From Dryococelus australis (Eukaryota; Arthropoda; Insecta; Phasmatodea; Phasmatidae): a stretch of DNA of 64,000 nt. This document shows, piece by piece, positions 57,229-64,000 of the stretch. Every line of letters starts with the position of its first letter. Within the stretch, counting starts at the first letter, position 1. Position numbers and translations under genes: made by a program. The notes under the pieces were generated by a model, which saw only the letters and a list, made by a program, of their open reading frames with translations, was not told the DNA's origin and made no database searches. The stretch spans positions 106,321,300-106,385,299 of the forward strand of contig CM056993.1 in the NCBI GenBank assembly GCA_029891345.1, given 5' to 3'.

Positions 57229-57276
57229 TGTGACGTCAAATATGACGTCCTGCTCAAGGAACACGAAGCAGGAAAT

Positions 57277-57500
57277 GTATAAGACAAAAGATGAAGCAGA
57301 CCGATTCTTCGTCTTCTGCGCGTGTACCCAAAACTGACGCAAGCCAAAGCAACGGAACTTTCAAAGTCACAAGGCCAACAGTGATGACTCAAATTCTACC
57401 CACGTTGTTTACGACAGTCGTGTTGGCAGAAAAGAAGTTCAGTGTTGGGACATGGAGACTGGTCGTGCGCAGCCAGCGAGATCGCTCTAATCCGTATTCA
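57277..57500 (-). mobile_element. MITE family F, copy 3, internally deleted
   Basis: GTATAAGACAAAAGATGAAG at one end and ACTGGTCGTGCGCAGCCAGC plus GAGATCGCTC near the other correspond to the inverse of copy 2, with part of the centre replaced or lost. It sits 50 bp from a SINE. Confidence 0.5.
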
Positions 57501-57701
57501 CTCTACACGTTTTTTTTAAAACCTACTCTAAAACCAAGTGTTAGGTTGGAGCCCACGCTAGGGGCGGGAGTTACGTAGGTCTAATGTCTTGGCCCCTTAT
57601 GCCTACAAGGGAAGGAAATCATGCATCGTGGCAACAAGAAATAGGGTTGGCATGGCCTCGTTTTGGCAATGACAACCTCCCTGAGTGTACTTATAGGTAA
57701 A

Positions 57702-57935
57702 GGTTGTTCACGATAAAGTGAGCACTTTTTAATGCCCTCCCAACAGGCCATAACCACTAATAAATGTGTTTTATTGCAGCCTCAGACATTAACGTCTGAG
57801 AGTGGTGAAAGTATATACTGTATTTATTAGTCATGTGACAATGCTGATATTAAAAAAAAATGCTTAAACATATAAACTGGCTTAAAAGAAAATTTGGGAG
57901 GGCCTTAAAAAGTGCTCACTTTACTGTGAACGGCC
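57702..57935. mobile_element. MITE family A, short subfamily, copy 2
   Basis: GGTTGTTCACGATAAAGTG to CTTTACTGTGAACGGCC, 234 bp. It shares TTATTGCAGCCTCAGACATT with 12,271-12,505. Confidence 0.8.
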
Positions 57936-57940
57936 TATAA

Positions 57941-58252
57941 CGATTGGTGGAAAGCAGTTCCGTATCTTACCGTCGAATAAAAAGTGTTAAATGACCATTT
58001 GCGATCATTTAAATTACTTCTTTCGCTTTCTGTTCCCCCCCCCTCCCGGCTGCTTCGAAACGTGAAAATGACCAGATTTGTGAAATAATTGTTTTCCTAA
58101 TAATCACAGAATTCCACTTGACCGACTCATGAATAAAGTGATGACGCCCATGACAATGTTAATTTTACAGTAAGGCGGAAGACTACACAACGTACATGCA
58201 AGTAGATCTTAAGCAGGGCTTTCAAAAGTGCTCATTTTACCGTGAACCGTCT
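57941..58252 (+). mobile_element. MITE family A, long subfamily, 3' part
   Basis: Starts mid-element (CGATTGGTGGAAAGCAGTTC) and ends TTTTACCGTGAACCGTC. Its own left end is absent; the short MITE sits exactly where that end should be. Confidence 0.7.
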
Positions 58253-58400
58253 ATGAACTACTAAAACTAAGAAGTGAAAGGGAAAAACTGGCATACGCAC
58301 CGTAAAAACCGTTTCGACAGAAAAGAGTTCAAAATTATTGCACGCATGAATAGAAATGACACAGGAAGCAGAGAGGTTGGAACCGCACTCGTTACTGGGT

Positions 58401-58772
58401 AGAGAAAGTACGAGTAGAGCGGGGGTGGGGTCACAACGGTAGAAACGAGGCCAGCACAAGGTGAGACAGAAGGCGAGGTCTCAGGAGGTGAGAGCGAGGG
58501 ACAGGTCGGCGCGTGTATCACGTCGCGAGGTACACGCGTGTCGGATGGCGGCAACACGACACCTCCACACGACACTTCCCAGGACAGCGGAGCTCCCGTC
58601 GGGACCTGTCCCGCGAACACTTGGCTGCCTTGTGTGTCGCGAGCTGCGGATTGACTAGGGGAAGGGGCGGGGCGGGACGGCACCGTCCCATGCACTCACG
58701 CTCTTCGTTCGCCAGCGACCTTATTTCAAGAACCACCTACGTCCAAAGGATTCGTGTCAGCTGCTTGCTGTG
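58401..58772. other. GC-rich unassigned segment
   Basis: CpG-rich with frames on both strands of 70-160 codons; not recognised. Confidence 0.3.
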
Positions 58773-59536
58773 CGCTGTTCATGGTCAAACGAGCACTTTA
58801 GAAAGGCCTTGCTTAAGATCTACTTGTATGCATGTTGCCTATTCCTCCGCCTTAAGTAAAATTAACTTTGACATGGGTCTCATCACTTTAGTCGTGCGTC
58901 AGTCTAGTAAAACTGTAAAATTATTAGGAAAATTAATATTTTACAAATCTGCTCATTTTTACAGTTCGCTGCATAAAAAAAAACTGCAGAAAGCGAAATA
59001 AATAAATATATTTTTCACGAATGGTGGACGTTACCAGCGTTACCAACTTTACTGGACAACTTTTAAGAGCAGTGCTGCAAACTACATTATGAATATGCGC
59101 CAATGATTCCACACACACGCATCATTATTCCATAGTACTTTTAAAATATTTTCTTCTTAACTATTCGTATACTTTACCTACACCTTTTGATTTATACATT
59201 CACTTTGATCAATGTGTAAATTGTTGCTGTCCATTCATCTATTTATTTTAATTTGTTGCTGCATTCGATTTTCGTTATATGTAAGTTATTATTATAGATC
59301 TATTTATTTATTTGTAAGTATTTTTCTTGTTCTTTATGTTTACGTATGTGTACACTGAGTTATACCTGGTTAAGTGTAAGAGAAGGTATTGAAGCCTTAA
59401 CTTCGCCAATATAAATAAAGTCGAAATAAATAAATAAATAACGGCATTCAGTGAGCCAGTTAAAATACATGCAGATATGCGCAGTGAATTTTTTTCTAAG
59501 ATTCATTTCAAAAGTGATCACTTTATCGTGAACAGC
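58773..59536 (-). mobile_element. MITE family A, long subfamily, split by a LINE tail
   Basis: CGCTGTTCATGGTCAAACGA at the left and CTTTATCGTGAACAGCC at the right. Interior words CTTAAGATCTACTTGTATGC and CCGCCTTAAGTAAAATTAAC. The 290 bp at 59,153-59,443 belong to a retrotransposon. Confidence 0.75.
59153..59443 (+). mobile_element. 3' end of a non-LTR retrotransposon, inside MITE A
   Basis: Matches 15,340-15,875 from TATACTTTACCTACACC to GTCGAAATAAATAAATAAA, with an internal deletion relative to it. The insertion into the MITE shows the LINE family was active after the MITE. Confidence 0.7.
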
Positions 59537-60861
59537 CTTTAAAAGTCTTTCTCGTTTTCCCCCTCATCGTTTTAGCTGAAATTTCGCGAGAAACGATAAT
59601 CATGGTGTCACTGGGTACTTTAAATGAGAGTACTGAAAAGTGTAGCAACATGATGCAAGATTGAAGTAGTGGGGGAGAAAGAGGAAACTACTGTAATGTT
59701 GCTCTCGTTTCTAGTGACATACGTAGGAGGGAATGCAGTCATTCACAGTCTGCCGGCCGCCGAGTACGAGTAGACTTTTCTGCGTGTCATAAATCCTCTT
59801 AATATTTCTTCAGCCTACCATTTCTAGGGGATTTGGTGTTGCCGAAGGATAATGAGACTGGGATCACAATGTTTCGGTTTCAAACTCTGAATAAGTCATG
59901 GCGGTGTGTGTGCCATTTTTTCAATAACCAAAAATGTAAATTGTCTACAGAACACCCGTGATTTCAGTTTGTCGTGTGCATATAAACAAGACCGAAAATA
60001 GCAAGTGCACTACAGGCTGGTGAAGAAATATAGCATCGAAACAAACGGAATCATTTTAATGTTGTTTGCCAAGAATGCTTCGAGGCTATGGGTCATGGAG
60101 ATTTTCTAACGCTTGCAACCTTAAAGCAGTTGATGTAGTAACCAGTATCTGGTACGAGTCATTGTGGCAAATAATGTTTGAAAACGAAGGTTATTCAAGA
60201 AGTAATAAATAAAGGGGTTTATACTCCGCAACGGAGAACGGAATTCGCCTTACAAAACCGCACAGCACGGAGATGTTTTTTCTTACACACTGCGGGAAAG
60301 ACTGGATAAAATAAATTTTAATTATTATTTGTCGAAAGTTAGGGAGCGTCTAAAAAAAAATGCATTTGGTTTCGTGTGTTCGCAATTCAGAATCTCATTT
60401 ACACCCATTTTTGTTAAGTTAGAAACAGTATAACTAATTGTTATAGTTTCTTGTTGATTGCACAATTCATTTCGAAAGCAAAAACCCCAAACCGTGGCGA
60501 AGTACAGGAGTGGGTGAAGAGATTTGGGCGGCTCTTAACAGCACTTGAAGGTGAACTTCCAGTTGAAAATATGATCCCCCTATCTGGAATGAGTGGATTT
60601 GCTAAATATGAAGTGTTTAAAATAAGGAGTTGTTTTACTGAATACTTTAAAAAGAAAAACTGTAATGAAAAGAAACATTAAAAAACATTAACGCATTCAC
60701 AAGGAACTACATCTAAATATCCCAATGAGATTTGTGAACGGACTGGTGCTATGTGTATAAGGCCATATCAGAAAAAAAGTACAAATCAGCATTTCTTCAT
60801 ATTATTTAATTGTGATAATGTATTGACTCTAAGCTATTCTTGTATCACGTGAAATTCTGTG
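59537..60861 (+). other. Unassigned; contains a 76-codon open frame
   Basis: The frame at 60,451-60,681 (GEVQEWVKRFGRLL...GMSGFAKYEVFKIRSCFTEY) looks protein-like, perhaps transposase-derived, but I cannot name the family. Within it, 60,516-60,546 equals the tail of the local SINE family (GAAGAGATTTGGGCGGCTCT). Around 60,180-60,340 there are further weakly protein-like stretches. Confidence 0.3.
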
Positions 60862-61936
60862 AGTAGTAGGGGTGAGCCGGTTTCAGATCAAAGGGGATGG
60901 CGCCTTTATTGATATCAAAGGGTTAAATTGATCGAAATGATTAATTAAATTGATTAAAATGGAAAGGGTTAATTTTAATCGCATGATTTTTTTTATTGTG
61001 TATTAGATTTTTCTTTATTTTTGTGGGTAGAGGAGCAGCTCGACAACTGGCACTCGACTGAGGTACGGCATGTTGGGGACAGGGTGTGTGTGTGTATATA
61101 TATGTGTGTGACGAGTTTTGTGCAAGAGTGGCATAAGTGTAATTTTTGTTTTGTTTGGTAGTGATATTGCTCGTAGACGGTGTTGGTAGATAGGCGACTT
61201 TGAAAGTTGCGATTTACGTGTTAGTAATGACAAACGATATAATAGACGACGACTGTTTCCGAATGCAATTAAACGTTAGAGAATTTCAGAGTGTTTAAAC
61301 GAGTTCTACGTATGAATAAATACCACGAGAGAGACGTATAACCACGTGGTCTCATAAAGAAACAATTGCAATTACGTGAATCTGCAGTATGAAATTATTA
61401 CGCATGAAAATCGATTAAACATAAAGAGATGATGAATACGTCTACAAGGTAATGTTACTACCCCGAGCTGTATGTTAGAAATATAATTTACACAAGAGAA
61501 GCATAACGAACGAACAACACAATTACGTGAGTGTGCAGTATGGAATTAATTAACAGAGGAAAAAATGTCTCTATAAATTAAACGGCTAACGAACACAATA
61601 ACAAGACACATGACACTACTTGAAGCCTCTTGCACATACCTTACACATCTGTCTGTGAGACTGGTGAGGCACTTTAGAAATGTAATCAACACGTTAAAAG
61701 AAATTAATTGATTAACACACACGTAAAAAAGATTATATTTAATATAAATCCATTCACTCAGGAGCTTAGTGAAGCACTGTTTATTATAGACTGAGGTGAA
61801 AAACGCGGAAATTTTAAACAAAACGAATGTTTCCACATAAATTAAATGAAACACAATGAAACTGCACCTCTCTCAAAACACATCCGTCCACCTCGGTCAG
61901 CCAATGAATGTGACTGGATCGTATGACGTGTGCCTG

Positions 61937-62100
<164 letters not shown>

Positions 62101-63834
62101 TTCGCGCGCGCGCGTGTGTGTGTGGAGCGCGGCTGAGTTGAAATTTACGACTGACAGAACCCATTTCCCTACCAAGCTACTATTAACGACTTGATTACTA
62201 CACTATTCGTCCTACAACTACGTGAATGTATAAAAATAACACTACTTGATGAAATCAATTATTTAAAAATAATAGACTTATTACAAAATAAATTTTTACG
62301 ACAAGTCTGTGGAATTTACGGCTCTAGTATCGAAACGACAGTTGAAAATCACACCAAGTTTCGTCTACCAAACACAGCAACGGGGTTTACACGATAAACG
62401 CACTATCACACGAAAATCTATATTTTTTCCCGATAAATTAAAAACTTATTAAAAATATTTCACACTATAGTTTACGAAGACTGTGAACGAGATCTGAACC
62501 CCGGAGCATAAAATATCGCTTAACAAGAATCGAAGCTATCACACTCCGAAGCCCAGTGAAGTCTACAGATACAGTGTCGCGTCTATGCAGAGGGAGGCTT
62601 GGCGAAGAACTATCATTAACCTTCCAACCCTGCCCTCCACAAAACCTGCCCTCTTCAAGTTCATAAATAATTTTTTTCGGATGACTACTCCTGTCCACAG
62701 AGGGCACTGTAAAGCCCCTGCTATTGATTCAAGGTTACACCCCCCCCCCCCTTACACCAACCAAGAACTTGCTTCCATAGAAATGCTTGTTCCACCTCCC
62801 TTCACCACAGAGCGCTGCCACGGTTATGAACGAACGGAACCTAGCTTCAAGGCCAAAGCGAGGCTTTCCCTAGGGAGGCAGCAGCAGGTTTTAAACTAAC
62901 CTGTGTTAGCTGCCTGCTCCTCTCCACTCCTCCCTATAAAATGCTATTTTCGCAGGAACAATAAAGCTTCCTCCTATTTTTCGAGACGCAAGAGCCTGGC
63001 GTATTCTCAGCGAAATAAAAAATTTCACAAGTCCCACTGATAAAACTTTATTTTCCTCATCACTAAGAAATAAGTTCCAAATGTCTTTAACACACAATAA
63101 ATTCAACTTAGTAAATATAATCCATTTTCCACCAAACTTTTTCCCCGTTTCCAGCAAACTTTATTCTGTTTTCCAGCAAACTTTATTCCATTTTCCGGCA
63201 AACTTCTAACTAATAAATGATTAATTTTCATACCAACAAAATTATAAGACATATTTTAACTCGCAAATTTTTTTTTTTTTTTGGTAATGAAAGAAAAGCA
63301 ATCTTTTTTTCCAAAACACAATTTTCCAGTTACCCACATTAAACTTAGAACACCATTATTAGATCTAAGCAATACTCAAGTTAAACCTTTTCAGCCATTA
63401 GAAATGTACATGAAACTTACTTCTTCGAAATGTTTTTAAATATTATGTGTGTATTTTTACGTGTAGTTTCCTCACTTCTGAACTTCTACCATGAAATGCG
63501 TATATATTTTAACTTAGTTACAAATAGTTTTTCCTAGAAAGTAAATTTTCGATTTGATATTACTGAAATAACACGTATCCAGCATGAAATGACTGCTAGC
63601 AAAGCTGAAATCTGTTAGATTTCACTATATTTCAAATGATTTTCCTAAAAGGGCAAACTTAACATCAATTTAAAGGAAAATGGCAGCCATTTTGTATCCA
63701 TTTACAATATAAGGAGAGATAAATTAATTTTTTCTTAGTGTTAAGTCAACAGCTGATAAGGTCACTTGGTGTGCGTATGCGTGCGTGTGCGTATGCGTGC
63801 ATGTGAATAGCATTAGCACTAGCGAGACTTGGGC

Positions 63835-63960
63835 TTTTAGTATGACAGGAGTCCACTACAAAAACACGCGCCCACTACAGCACCAGGCGTCCATCACGTC
63901 TACTACAGCTCCAGAAGTCTACAGCAGGCGTCCACACCGAGATAGACGCCAAATGTCTAC
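63835..63960. repeat. Degenerate short direct repeats near the window end
   Basis: Words such as GTCCACTAC, GTCTACTACA, GCGTCCA and CAGCTCCAGAAGTC recur every 20-30 bp. Confidence 0.4.
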
Positions 63961-64000
63961 TACAACTTCACTACATCATCTAGATCTACAAGGGATTTTC

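Larger units (their letters stand above)
57535..58400 (+). repeat. Dispersed repeat G, copy 2, interrupted by MITEs
   Basis: The two halves at 57,535-57,700 and 58,253-58,400 line up with the continuous copy at 45,675-46,080. Between them lie a short family-A MITE and most of a long one. Confidence 0.55.

Overview
The window is eukaryotic and most likely from a large, repeat-rich arthropod (probably insect) genome. It has no operons or dense ORFs, it is AT-rich, and it carries long (AT)n and (CT)n microsatellites, many MITEs, tRNA-derived SINEs, non-LTR 3' tails and a decayed Ty3/gypsy pol gene. The capsid-type genes of its largest element resemble those of arthropod Polintons. I found no convincing host protein-coding gene, and I cannot name the species.

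Layout. Positions 1-17,000 are a nest of short DNA transposons: family A (TIR GGCTGTTCACGGTAAA), B (GGCCGTGTCCGAAT), E (GGCTGTTTCAGAAT), J (GGTTGCACC type) and C (GCAAAATTCGCG). They lie among copies of an unclassified repeat R, one SINE, non-LTR 3' tails, and a 1.5 kb DNA transposon (8072-9568) encoding a Myb/SANT-like protein. Positions 18,600-20,560 hold a minus-strand gypsy pol relic (RT end, RNase H, integrase) cut by a MITE. Positions 20,560-26,630 are more MITEs, including a SINE split by a MITE and a fold-back.

Positions 26,684-44,657 form one element of about 18 kb. Its imperfect terminal inverted repeats are about 2.5-2.7 kb long, it begins and ends with AGTAGTAG-like termini, and an identical 6-bp motif CCGGCG sits just outside each end. 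Inside are decayed genes typical of Polintons/Mavericks: a conserved Polinton ORF, a zinc-ribbon/coiled-coil protein and an FtsK/A32-type packaging ATPase on the minus strand, then a phospholipase A2-like virion protein, an adenain-like protease, a penton-like minor capsid protein and a double-jelly-roll major-capsid-like protein on the plus strand. I recognise no DNA polymerase B or integrase; 36-42 kb holds AT-rich sequence, an 81-bp in-frame repeat ORF and a ~34-bp minisatellite. The central ~1.2 kb of the two TIRs is nearly identical although the flanking TIR sequence is strongly diverged.

Positions 44,658-60,860 are again MITEs, four SINE-related pieces, two unclassified dispersed repeats (G, H) and GC-rich islands. 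At about 60,862 a third, diverged copy of the Polinton TIR begins with the same terminal motif and runs off the window end, so a second related element probably starts there.

The only functional ensemble visible is the virion-type gene set of the Polinton: capsid, protease, ATPase and PLA2. All of its members are broken. Element boundaries were read by eye and may be off by several bases.
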